A DNA stretch of 64,000 nt, from assembly GCA_030247855.1 (NCBI GenBank), contig JAPDRN010000073.1, positions 1 to 64,000 of the forward strand, in the 5' to 3' direction. A program made the position numbers and the translations under genes. Positions 54,957 through 64,000 of this stretch are shown here, piece after piece; positions within the stretch are counted from its first letter, which is position 1; each line of letters starts with the position of its first letter. Below the pieces are notes generated by a model that was not told where the DNA came from, did not search any database, and saw nothing but the letters and a program-made list of their open reading frames with translations. The stretch comes from Knufia peltigerae (lineage: Eukaryota > Ascomycota > Eurotiomycetes > Chaetothyriales > Trichomeriaceae).

Positions 54957-56075
54957 TCACGACACGCCGACATCAATCCTAGCACAAGAGGCGAGGGTGG
55001 CGCGTACGCGTTGATGAAATCCACCGTCGGCAGCGACGTCGTACATCTCACTGAGCCGTCTAGGAAGCATGCCGACACGCTCAAGGCGCTGTTCGACAGC
55101 CTCCTTCGCGTCACCTAGGGCGCTACGAACCCCGTCGGCGCTGATGCGGAGATTGTAACATATTAGTTTATCGTGCTTGGCGCCGGGGTAGACGTGCGAA
55201 GACGCGGCGACGGAAAACTTGAGCTTGGACGAGGCAAAGGCCACCGCTGCCGAAGGGGTGAAACAATACTGTTCCAGCACTTCGGCTTGGATTGCCGACA
55301 TGTCGAACTCTGGCTCGGGCTGTTCGGATACAGGCTTGATCGACTCGGGCTCGCAAACCAGTTCCATCGGACTGGAACAGATGCTGCTGGCCTCGGAGAC
55401 GGGCGACGTCGCGCGGCTCGAAATGGAACTCTGTCGCGAACTTTGTCGAGAACTGCGCGACGAGCGAGACGATCTCGGAGAGGGCGAGGCGTTCATCTCG
55501 GCGTCGAGACCGTCCAGCGCGAGGGCCAGAGTTTGAAAATGCTGCAACGAGCACGAGTCCATCGTGCGCGCGTAGAAGCGGGTTTCCAGGGCCTTCAGGC
55601 GCGGCAAGCTGCCCACGCACGTGTCGACGAGGACGATGTGGTCTTTGAGGATGGAGTCGGCGTCGGTCGCGTCACCAAAATCGACGGCGACGTGCGCGAG
55701 AGAGGATTTGATGCATGGGTGGATTTCGGGGTCGGCGATGAACGACAGCAAATGTTCAGTCGAGCGAAAAACAAGCGAGTTGAGACTGTAGTACAAGCAC
55801 AAAGCCTCGGAGCGCACGAGGTGGCAGGTATCCAGAAAGGCCCGAGGGTCGTCCTTAGGCGGTCGCGATGGGCGTAACCGTCGTTGCGAGGGGCATCGTA
55901 GGCGCAAAGGCTCGGGTTGTTGGAAAGCGAAGCGGTAGATCAAATTTCTCACCTCGGGTGGCAGACTGAGGAGAGTCGGCTGGTTGCTGTCTGCAGCAAG
56001 AGAAGAAGAAAATGAAGCCGTCGCGGGCGGCGATGGATTTATTGCCGCCGACGCCGGTTGCATCGTGGGCATCAT
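54957..56075 (-). CDS. F-box/2EXR-like fungal protein
   Basis: A single exon encodes 372 aa. After a Ser/Ala-rich start, residues 33-50 read TLLSLPPEVRNLIYRFAF, the characteristic LPxExRNxIYxF opening of the fungal 2EXR/F-box-like family. It is followed by AFLDTCHLVRSEALCLYYSL, where the family usually has LL-x-CRQI-x-EA. The middle holds a Ser/Arg-rich low-complexity stretch (about 205-235) and the C-terminus a helical region ending in CARIDVGVS. Such proteins are numerous in filamentous fungi; a role as substrate adaptor has been proposed but is not established. The region is GC-rich relative to its flanks. Confidence 0.82.
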   Translation of the reverse strand: MMPTMQPASAAINPSPPATASFSSSLAADSNQPTLLSLPPEVRNLIYRFAFQQPEPLRLRCPSQRRLRPSRPPKDDPRAFLDTCHLVRSEALCLYYSLNSLVFRSTEHLLSFIADPEIHPCIKSSLAHVAVDFGDATDADSILKDHIVLVDTCVGSLPRLKALETRFYARTMDSCSLQHFQTLALALDGLDAEMNASPSPRSSRSSRSSRQSSRQSSISSRATSPVSEASSICSSPMELVCEPESIKPVSEQPEPEFDMSAIQAEVLEQYCFTPSAAVAFASSKLKFSVAASSHVYPGAKHDKLICYNLRISADGVRSALGDAKEAVEQRLERVGMLPRRLSEMYDVAADGGFHQRVRATLASCARIDVGVS

Positions 56076-57582
56076 ACGGGAGTAACGGGTTTTCCTTTAT
56101 ATCGTTTCTGCTGTAGTATCTGAGTCTGGTTTTGAACTATACATGGGCTGGAAAGTCGGTGGTGTTTAAAATATGCCCAGTGCCGTGACGTGGGTTGTTG
56201 TTGTGGTTGTGGATTAGAAGGGAAAAAAGAAGCCTCCAGTGCCGTTCTGTTTTTCTGTTTTTTGCTTGTTGGGCGCGCATACAACCGTAACTGTATGACA
56301 ATAACAATGGGTTCGACTTCAAATCGAACTTGGGAAATGGGAAGTGTAAGAAATTCAAGATCAGACAACAACGACGTCTGTCTATCAGTTTTCTCTAGCT
56401 CTGGCTGGCCGGTGGCAATGTCAAGCCCTCCTTGAACAGTGGTTCATTTCTCTTAGCCGACAAGTTTATTAGAGCTGGTGGTCCTGGAGACTGATGGCCC
56501 CTTTTGAGAAGTGGGTGCCAATTTTAAAAGAAGCGAGCACAGAGCCTAGTGGTGGTGGTGACTTTCGATGGGTCCTTGCCACGAAGATCTGGGGAGCAAC
56601 AACAAAAAGGTGAAAAAGTTGTGGGAGCTTCACTTCTCAAGGAGGGAGAAGTGGTGACTGGAGAGGGCACGAGACAAGAAGATCGAAGTGCGCTGTCGGT
56701 TCGAAAATAAATGACGAGGTTGGTGATAGAGCCAAATACATGTACTCGTCGAGGAAGCATTGAGCACAGCACTCTCCGTAGGCCACAACTACGGATAGTG
56801 ACCACGGTGACGCCTTGTTAGTGGTTGGTGACACGAGCCATCGTGACAAGGCAGAGTTTCTCTCTAGTTGATTGACTTGCATGGACGACAATGTCTCAGT
56901 TTAGCCCCTTTTAGCAGGTTTCTCTCCTCCTAGTCCCCGGCAGAGGCTTGGGTTGAGATCACTAGGGACCACGGCGTTTGAGCGAATAGGAGGCTGACAT
57001 ACACGATAGTCTCCTACCTCTGATGCCTGTCATTGGTGACATACAGGAGATCCCTGCTTTTAGCGAGGATATTAATATCCGGCAGCTAATGCAGCCACAG
57101 GGCAATGCTGTTCCCTTGTCCAATATATGCTCACCGTCCCAAATTCTCCCAGCCACGGCCTTGCCAGCATCCTGGACCCATCTACGGACTATCTACAAGG
57201 ACCCCTGATCCTTTCCCACTGCCTCCCGCCCTCCCTCCCTCTCCGGACCTCTTCGACGTCATCGTTCTTCCATTGACCTACGGACTACCCAGTGTTGCAC
57301 TGTATATTGCGACATAGTCGAGCACAAGAATTCCTGATCAGCACTTTGATCGACAATCTCTTGCTGATGGAGAGTCAAATTCTCGAACGGGAGAAATGGC
57401 CAATTGCTACCTGTCCACCACGGACCTGATTGAGGCAATAATACACCATCATCTACAGTATGACCCCCAGACCCTCGAGTACAGTATGTACAGGACACCC
57501 TCGAGGTAGTGGCCCCCTCCCCACATTCTCAAGTTCCGTGACTTTCAGCTCGTGTGACTTTCTTCGTACTTTTTAACCTCTC
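56076..57582. other. Intergenic, no gene seen
   Basis: 1.5 kb holding the promoter of the F-box-like gene and the 3' flank of the sugar transporter. Short unsupported frames only. Confidence 0.5.
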
Positions 57583-59745
57583 TTATGCCTTCACAGCCGC
57601 CGTGGTACTCGTAGGAGCGGCTTCGCCACCTCTCGCGTCGTATTCCCGTTGTTCGTCTTCTGCCTGAACCTTGGCGGCCAATTCATGCCTTTGCTTTTCG
57701 GTAGCATCGGCAAAATGTACCACCACTTCGTCACCGAATAAGGCGTTGATCTCTTCCAAAGACAGACCCTTGGTCTACGGAATATGTCAGCCTTGTCCGA
57801 CGTCCGACGTTGGACGTTTTGGAATGTCACATACCTCGGGACACCAAAAATAGAATATCAGGACATTGACAAATGTCAAACAGATGAAGATGATATAGTA
57901 TTTCCACTTTATGTTGGCCAAGGCCGTCGGTGCTGCCTCGACATACACCAAGGTCGAGAGGAATGTTCCCGCCAACGACCAGGCGACGCCTTGCGAGCGA
58001 ATGTACGTCGGGAAGATCTCCGCTGCAGGTAAGATCCGTTAGCCAGGGGTCCCTCTTGCTTATAGTCGGGCCACCCGGCCGCTGCCACAACGACGCATGA
58101 CGACAGGACTTTCGGGAGAACATGCAGAGAAGCTTCCCGATCAAGACTGCAGCCTTGTCGTCGGGTCATCATACCACTTTGATGGGGCGACGGACGTCCG
58201 TCGGGTTTGAAATGGAAACAAAAATATACGGGTACTCACAACAATAGACATAACCGACCACGTCGATACCGCCACCATAGAAACTGATGAAACAGAATGA
58301 GAAAAAGACGCCCATCGACAGGCCAGCCTTGTTTGTGGTGCCCGCATACTCTGCGATCATGGCGGTCTCGAGGCAAACGGACAACATGCACCCCGTGAGT
58401 CCGGTAACTGATGATTCAATATTTAGTGGTGTTGGTCGCACAGACAAGCAGACAAACTTACTCAGCAGTGGTTTTCGTCCGACTTTATCTAGGAGAAGAG
58501 CTCCGACGAAATTGGAAATGGTTGCTACTGTGACATATGCCGCTCCCAGAATCAAAGGCACGCCACCCGTGAGACCCAAGTTTTGGTACAGTGAAACGAT
58601 ATAGACTGGAACACGGTCAACAATGGCAATGTTACCTACTTGAGGACAGTGTAACTCACCATATATCACTTGTGCTCCCGTCGACTGTGCCGCGTACTGG
58701 ATGAAGAAGCCCATCCAAAAGCGCTTTTGATACGACCTCTTGGTTAGCATACCACGCCAACCACCCTCCTTCCAAACAGCTCCATCAACCCGGACTTGTT
58801 CTGTCATTTGATAGAACTCCTCACGGGCATATTGCATGCCCTTGTCGTCCGAGACTGCACCACCATGGAGTCGCTTGACAATCGCCCAGGCTTCATCTCG
58901 TCGGTCCCGCGTCAAGACTGTCATCATTAGTTCACAGGTCGGATTTCAGTTTCGTTCTCGTTACTTACGCCATCGAGGAGACTCGGGAATCCAAGGCGCA
59001 CATATTGCCAATGCCAATGGTGGGAGAATGGACAATGCGATCGGGAACCGCCATTGAAATGACAAGTTCGAAGAGTAGTAGGTCCCTGCACCGACCCAAC
59101 CTGCAATGGCATATCCCAGAACAATCCAAGTACCGTGCTGGCCGACCAGAAATCCTCGAGCATTCGGCGGTGCTGCTCTCCAGTTAGCCGAGCCCATTGG
59201 ATTGTGACCGAAGAACTGATTGAGCGAATCAAAGTACGTTCACCGATGACTTATTGGGGATTCGCTTGGACGACACAACACGAATGTCACCCGATCCAAG
59301 TCACAGCACGTCCTGCGGGCCAAAATTTGATGCACTTACAAATTTCAGATTGATAGATCGGAATCAACACCACCATCATACCGATACCCCAGCCCGAGAT
59401 GAACCTCGAGACGAGAAACATGGCAATGTTGACCGAGCCAGTCTCGAGGGCGCCGCCGATGACGTTGACCAGGCAAGCCAGGTACATGGTCTCCTTCCGA
59501 CCACGAGCTTCACACATCCAGCCGACATGCAAGGCTCCGAAGAGCGCACCAGCGCAGTAGAGGCCATTGATGGTGCCGGTGATGGCATTGTCGTAACTAG
59601 AATCGTTGCCGAGGTTGAAGTAGGAAATGAAGCCCGGCTGACCGATGGTGTTGGAGATGACCGAGAAGCCATACCCAAAGGTAAGACTCCCTAGGGTCAA
59701 GACTAGGATGATGCGTAGGTTATAGAGCGTGTATGTCCTTGCCAT
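57583..59745 (-). CDS. MFS sugar transporter (SP family)
   Basis: Seven exons (59745-59340, 59175-58969, 58917-58660, 58605-58462, 58407-58240, 58022-57835, 57774-57583) join in frame to 520 aa. Sugar-porter signatures are all visible after splicing: RFISGWGIGMM, IPIYQSEISAPPNARG across the first junction, ESPRWLLTRDRRDEAW across the second, LLLDKVGRKPLL, YCSEIFPTYIRSQGVAWS across the fifth, and the terminal PETKGLSLEEINALF across the last. Twelve helices are expected. It is a plasma-membrane hexose or related sugar/polyol importer. It sits back to back with a Zn2Cys6 regulator (1.4 kb) and close to a cyclase-family hydrolase, which suggests a catabolic module. Intron 5 (215 bp) is unusually long for this window. 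Confidence 0.95.
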
Positions 59746-60539
59746 AGTGTGCAATCAGGCAAGTCAACGAGCGCTTTTGATGAGAACAATGTCGCAAGGA
59801 CAGGCACACAAAAAGGACCTCCGGGGGGGAAATGTAGTGGGGTCGAACTGAGGCAATATATGTCAGACTCAAATGCTCACGCGTGGTGTTGGTTGTACTT
59901 CGTACTCAGTAGACAAGGGAGTTCTAATTGTTGGGTACGAGAGTACTGGAGTACTGACTGGAGTACCTGGTCGCCACACGCACCCCTGTACTTAGGCTAT
60001 ACCCAGATGATTTCGGTTATACCTTTCTTTCATTCATATCGGGACTCTTGCAGAAAGTTGTGGACTGACCAGGTCTTTGACGCGAGAGTTTCACGGCGCG
60101 GCACGTACCTGGTGTACATAAGGATCATGGGCACTTGGGACTGAGAGAGTCTACTGTGTGCCTCGCCAGGGAAGTAGTGGACTTGTCTGGACGGAGTAAG
60201 GAGGAATAGACCTCGTCTACGCGAAGAGACTCGTTCTCTGCACCTGGACCTTTTGGAAAGCAAGCTTAACAAGTGCCCCATACGGATACATTGGCATTTG
60301 ACAACTACTCCGTCATCAGGAGAGGGTGCTTACGGGGCGTTAACTGCCCCCCAGTCTGAAGAGGCCCGGTAGAAGGCGGCAAAGATCTTCTCGTTGGTGC
60401 CTTTTCTCCAAGAGCCAAGCGAGTACCTCCCACCGGGAGGTGGTTTTCCCCATCGCCCCCTTCCCTGCTAAAGAGCGGATCTTTACCATTTCGCTGCTGG
60501 AACCAAGGGCTAGCATGTCCATGGTTGCATGCCGAATCG
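59746..60539. promoter_or_regulatory. Sugar-transporter promoter with candidate CreA sites
   Basis: CreA, the fungal glucose repressor, binds SYGGRG. Plus-strand matches occur at 59821-59826 (CCGGGG), 59837-59842 (GTGGGG), 59946-59951 and 59958-59963 (both CTGGAG), 76-218 bp upstream of the transporter start. About one match would be expected by chance. CTGGAG copies overlap the GTAC-type intergenic element, which weakens the case. Confidence 0.3.
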
Positions 60540-61028
60540 TTATGTCTGCATGAGGCTCGCTGTAGAATTACTCCCTCTGGGCCAGGTAGTGACCACCCTT
60601 TCCAATCGCAATTGGAGAATCATGCTTCCCTCCGACACATGTTCTCTCAACACGAGGTTGGACACGCTGGAACTAAACCCGTTGGCACGAGGATTGTACA
60701 ATAACATGCGTTGGCTTCGGGGTAGAAAGCACACGAGTTGCTCTAGGTGCAGATCGACTTTATGTCCAGCGTATTGCAGGCACATGTCTATGCTCCATAT
60801 CTGGCGAATAGTCTCCATCACCAAGAGCGTCGCATATGGGTGGATTTTAATTGTTTTATTGTCCAGTTCCTCCATCTTCTCCGGTTCTTTGTTCTGCCAA
60901 TGATCATCGTATGATAATTGGCCGAATCCTTCTAGGAGGGGTTCGTGTGTCTCGACTCTCTTCTCAACATACTTCAGGGCTTCAAAGACTTCAAACAGCT
61001 CGGCGGGCAATGTCCTGTCCTTGTTACT
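60540..61028 (-). pseudogene. Open frame of protein-like composition, possible gene relic or exon
   Basis: On the minus strand about 160 codons without a stop run from near 61028 to 60540. The early part reads like a folded helical protein (AELFEVFEALKYVEKRVETH, IHPYATLLVMETIRQIWSID). There is no ATG at a sensible position upstream: the first methionine lies about 45 codons in, and the zinc-cluster gene begins 120 bp beyond. It could be a truncated gene remnant or one exon of an unrecognised gene. I do not recognise the family. Confidence 0.3.
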
Positions 61029-61146
61029 TTTACAGCATGACCCCCCCTACCCACTACATACACCCACTACTAAAATACCCCAACTCTCCACCCTGCGCCG
61101 TTCATTTCCAGAAGGTTATCTTGAGCTCATTTCCGGGGCATAGGCT

Positions 61147-63413
61147 ATGATTTCTGCTTCCCACGTTCAATATCCTTCCTTCATTGATCATACTCCACCT
61201 ATGATGGATCAGGCTCATCAAGCCTCGTCGACCCAGCGCGGCAGGCCTCGTCAACGCTCGGCTGTGGCATGCACTTGGTGTCACTCACGTCGTGTAAAGT
61301 GCAATGCCGCGGCCAGAGGCACTCCGTGCTCCAATTGCGAGACGGCCGGCCGACAGTGTATGCTCATCGAGAGCAAGCGAGGCAAGAGGAGAAAAATCTC
61401 AACTTCCTCAGCTTCGCCCCCCATCGCGCGCGACCAGCATGCCGCAGAGATCCCGATCCCGGGCACAGCGGTTGCACATGGCAATGTCTATGATCCCTTG
61501 AGGGACATACGGCATACACCGAAAGAGACGCCGATTGGGCACACATCTCGGCCCTCGAGTTCCCCCTGTGACAATGAAAAGCCTGAAACGGGACAAGAAG
61601 CACAAGAGACGCTCTATGCCCAAGTACTGGACAAGGCCACTAATGCCGAGATCACTTCAGAGGCCAAAGAGGGAGTTGTGCACGTAATGTACATGGGAGA
61701 GACCTTCAATCTCACCCATCTGCTGCGACAAACGAATCCAGAATCAGCCCGATCAACCCGGAAACGGCACTATGTTGTGCGCTTCAATCCCCAAAGCCAG
61801 TCCGCCGCTGTAGAGGATGAGTATGACGATGACAGCAGCCTAACGACCTTCCTCCAGCAGCAAGGCTGCTTTGTCGTTCCCAATGTACATACTTGCTATC
61901 AGCTCTTCCGCACCTATTTCGATTACGTTCACCCTCACTATCCTATACTTGATCGCACCGAGTTCGCATCGCAATATGCTGACCCAACTCGGCCTCCGTC
62001 ATATCTCCTTCTCCAGTCCGTCCTATTCATGGCTGCTGGACATTGCGACATGGCTGTCCTGCGAGAGGCCGGGTTTGACTCGAGATACCATGCTCGCAAG
62101 ACCTTTTTCAAACGTGCAAAGGCTCTCTATGACAACGATCATGAGCCCAACAAGGTCACTGTTGTCCAAGCAGTCTTCTTGATAAGCTTCTGGTGGAATG
62201 GTCCAACGGATCAGAAAGATACCTGGCATTGGCTAGGTATTGCTATCAGCTTGGCTCTGACGCTTGGTATGCACCGATCCACCGAGCATTCGGACATGAA
62301 ACCAAAAGATCGTTCGCTGTGGAAGAGAATATGGTGGTCCTTATTCGCAGAAGATAAACATGCCGCAACTGCTCTCGGGCGCCCAGTTCACATTCGTAAG
62401 GAAGATTGCGATGTTGAGTTATTGCATGAAGGAGACTTCGAAGAGCGGCCGGCATCTAGACCGGACGTTTTTGGTCGTCCTGAGTCTTGTGATGCTCTAT
62501 ATGTCATGGCTCTCGTGGACTTGTCCTTTATCGCAGAAAGGATCGTTCACAGCTCGTTCACGGCATTCAATTCCACAACCTCCGACAATGCCACGATGTT
62601 TCAAGAATGCTCCGAAGCCCTGGAGCAGTGGAAATCTCAATTGCCACTTGAGTTGGACCTTGAGAGTAACAGCTCTTGTCTGTGGACAAGTATGTTGCAT
62701 GTGGCGCATAGGTAAGCTTCATCCAGTTCTTTCCTAGATGTTGGACTAATTGCTCAAGTTGGTTTGAAATTGTAACTCATCGCTCGATCAAGCCACAAGA
62801 TCTATCGCCTCCCACAATGAAGACGGCACATACATTAGCCATGGATGCCGCCAATCGGATGATTCGCATAGTGGAAGAAATGTTGTCTCGTTCGCACATT
62901 CTGCATTGTCCTATTCACATTGTGCCCTCCTTGTTTGCGGCTATGGGCATGCAGGCAGTTGACATTTGTTCGGGTCAACCAGTCCAGGAACAACTTGCTG
63001 TGGTCAAGGTCAGGCTGGCAATGATTGCGCTGCGAGAGTTGCAAAGTACCTGGCCTGTAAGTGGATGGATCTTCCGTCTCTTCGCCAAAATCGTCCGACG
63101 CATCCGCAACGGTGATGAGCTTTTGCCGCACGAGCCAGTCAACGCCTCGCCTGTGCAAACAAAACAAGCATACACCGAAGGAACGGTACCAGTGCAAGGT
63201 CAAATGGTCCCTCAACAGCCTCTGTTCGCCGAAAAGTCGCAGTACCAGGATCCAGGTCTTGCTCAGGCCCATATGTATGCTATGCAGAATCATCCTGCGA
63301 GCCGATATTTATTTTCCGAAAACATCAACCCGGCAATGCCGTTCAGTTATCCTCCAGACTGGGGAAGCATTCTTGATGACACCGCATGGGGAGATTTCGA
63401 ATACGATTTCTGA
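61147..63413 (+). CDS. Zn2Cys6 transcription factor with fungal middle homology region
   Basis: Exons 61147-62711 and 62759-63413 join across a 47-bp GT-AG intron to 739 aa. The zinc cluster is Cys42, Cys45, Cys52, Cys61, Cys64 and Cys71 (CTWCHSRRVKC, CSNCETAGRQC), followed by basic SKRGKRRK. The fungal transcription factor domain spans about residues 250-480, including YFDYVHPHYPILDRTEF, LLLQSVLFMAAGHCD, SLWKRIWWSLFAEDKHAATA and LGRPVHIRKEDCDVE. The splice junction creates LHVAHSWFEIVTHRS, a conserved element of this class. The C-terminus is acidic and aromatic (DDTAWGDFEYDF), a likely activation domain. A second methionine at 61204 could be used. Position between a sugar transporter and a cyclase-family hydrolase suggests it regulates them. 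Confidence 0.94.
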
Positions 63414-63453
63414 ATTAGGATTCATAATAACACTAATTCCTGCTATTATTATG

Positions 63454-64000
63454 TCAAAGAATACATATTGCGTTTGGCGGAGACGCAATGCCTCCTGGGA
63501 AGTTTAAAGGTGCACTCGTGAAGAAGAAACTCCATTTGCGTAGTTTCTTGCACGCCTCTGCTAGCTCATCCAGGTCGAACATCTCACCCACGGGCATACC
63601 GAAGAGTGCTATAAGGTTGTCATGAAGACCTGTCACCAAAGTCAGCGACGCTGCAACATCGATCGGAGAACCAGTCTTACGCCATCTCTCATGCCTTGCC
63701 GGCCAGGCCTCGAAAACGTTGGCATCTCCCCCAACAGCAGCGAAATGACGGTTCCAGAGCCATTTCACGGCTTCCTCCGTCCCTTCGATTCCGGCCCAAG
63801 TCGAACCACCAACGGTTCCTCGCCGTCGATCCTCGGAGCTGGCTTCCTTGTACCATTTGACAAACCCCGAACGTATGAGTAGGATATCACCTTGCCGGAA
63901 CTCTGTGCCTTGCCACGCTGCAACTGTTTCGAGATCCTTTTCCGAGATGGGATGGCGGTCAATTGGTGAATAGTCAATATTGTGCTCTTGGGCCCATGAA
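63454..64000 (-). CDS. Cyclase-family metal-dependent hydrolase (PF04199), 5' end outside the window
   Basis: This is the 3' part of a gene whose start lies beyond base 64000. Two exon segments are seen, 64000-63681 and 63629-63454, separated by a 51-bp GT-AG intron. The frame reads HPISEKDLETVAAWQGTEF, FRQGDILLIRSGFVKWYKEA, GGSTWAGIEGTEEAVKWLWN, then HFAAVGGDANVFEAWP, and after splicing RWRLHDNLIALFGMPVGEMF and FFTSAPLNFPGGIASPPNAI. These are C-terminal landmarks of the cyclase/kynurenine-formamidase-like fold. The metal motif HxGTHxD is expected in the missing part. Fungal members hydrolyse or open lactam, amide or polyketide-derived rings; the substrate is unknown. Only 40 bp separate its stop from that of the convergent Zn2Cys6 gene. 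Confidence 0.88.
   Translation of the reverse strand, partial: SWAQEHNIDYSPIDRHPISEKDLETVAAWQGTEFRQGDILLIRSGFVKWYKEASSEDRRRGTVGGSTWAGIEGTEEAVKWLWNRHFAAVGGDANVFEAWPARHERWRKTGSPIDVAASLTLVTGLHDNLIALFGMPVGEMFDLDELAEACKKLRKWSFFFTSAPLNFPGGIASPPNAICIL

Noticed and set aside
55173..55877. 234-codon plus-strand frame opposite the F-box-like gene
   Set aside because: It is antisense to a supported gene in GC-rich DNA, and the product is Arg/Gly-rich noise.

Overview
This window is nuclear DNA of a filamentous ascomycete, most likely a eurotiomycete. The evidence is short GT-AG introns (about 45-215 bp, one with a TACTAAC branch site), three Zn2Cys6 transcription factors with fungal-type regulatory regions, a clear WetA conidiation regulator, an ENA-type sodium P-ATPase, a tetra-ubiquitin gene and an intron-bearing nuclear tRNA-Thr. 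Short palindromic GTACTCCGTAC/GTACGAGTAC elements are scattered through the intergenic DNA. I cannot name the species. Exon-intron structures were built by hand from splice signals and frame continuity; where a frame could be extended to a GTG or TTG codon I used the first ATG instead.

Layout, left to right. 0-10 kb: a triplet/dinucleotide microsatellite, tRNA-Thr(AGU), a membrane dipeptidase, an ADP-ribose Nudix hydrolase, a DUF899 thioredoxin-fold protein and an orphan four-helix membrane protein. 10-24 kb: a rhodanese plus tyrosine-phosphatase protein, a possible gene relic, COX16 diverging from the nucleoporin NIC96, and an oligopeptide (OPT) transporter. 24-34 kb: a coiled-coil orphan, an OB-fold-like orphan, a Zn2Cys6 regulator and the ENA ATPase. 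34-43 kb: COQ3, a BRAP2/Etp1-type RING protein, polyubiquitin and wetA. 44-56 kb: an acyltransferase-3 membrane protein, a four-exon DUF1772 protein that single-frame reading misses, a small orphan, a second Zn2Cys6 regulator, a DUF218 (YdcF-like) protein and an F-box/2EXR-like protein. 57-64 kb: a seven-exon MFS sugar transporter, a third Zn2Cys6 regulator and the 3' part of a cyclase-family (PF04199) hydrolase that runs off the right edge.

Most genes are housekeeping and unrelated to each other. Several share divergent promoters: COX16/NIC96, ENA/COQ3, UBI4/wetA, the Zn2Cys6 regulator/DUF218 gene, and the MFS transporter/Zn2Cys6 regulator. The only grouping that resembles a functional cluster is the right end (transporter, regulator, hydrolase), which would fit a small catabolic module. 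The wetA promoter carries three AbaA-type CATTCY sites within 94 bp and three BrlA-type sites, as expected for the conidiation cascade. I found no CRISPR array, no intact transposon and no secondary-metabolite core enzyme. I do not see convincing evidence of an entirely new system; the best leads are the orphan proteins, two gene relics and the right-edge cluster.
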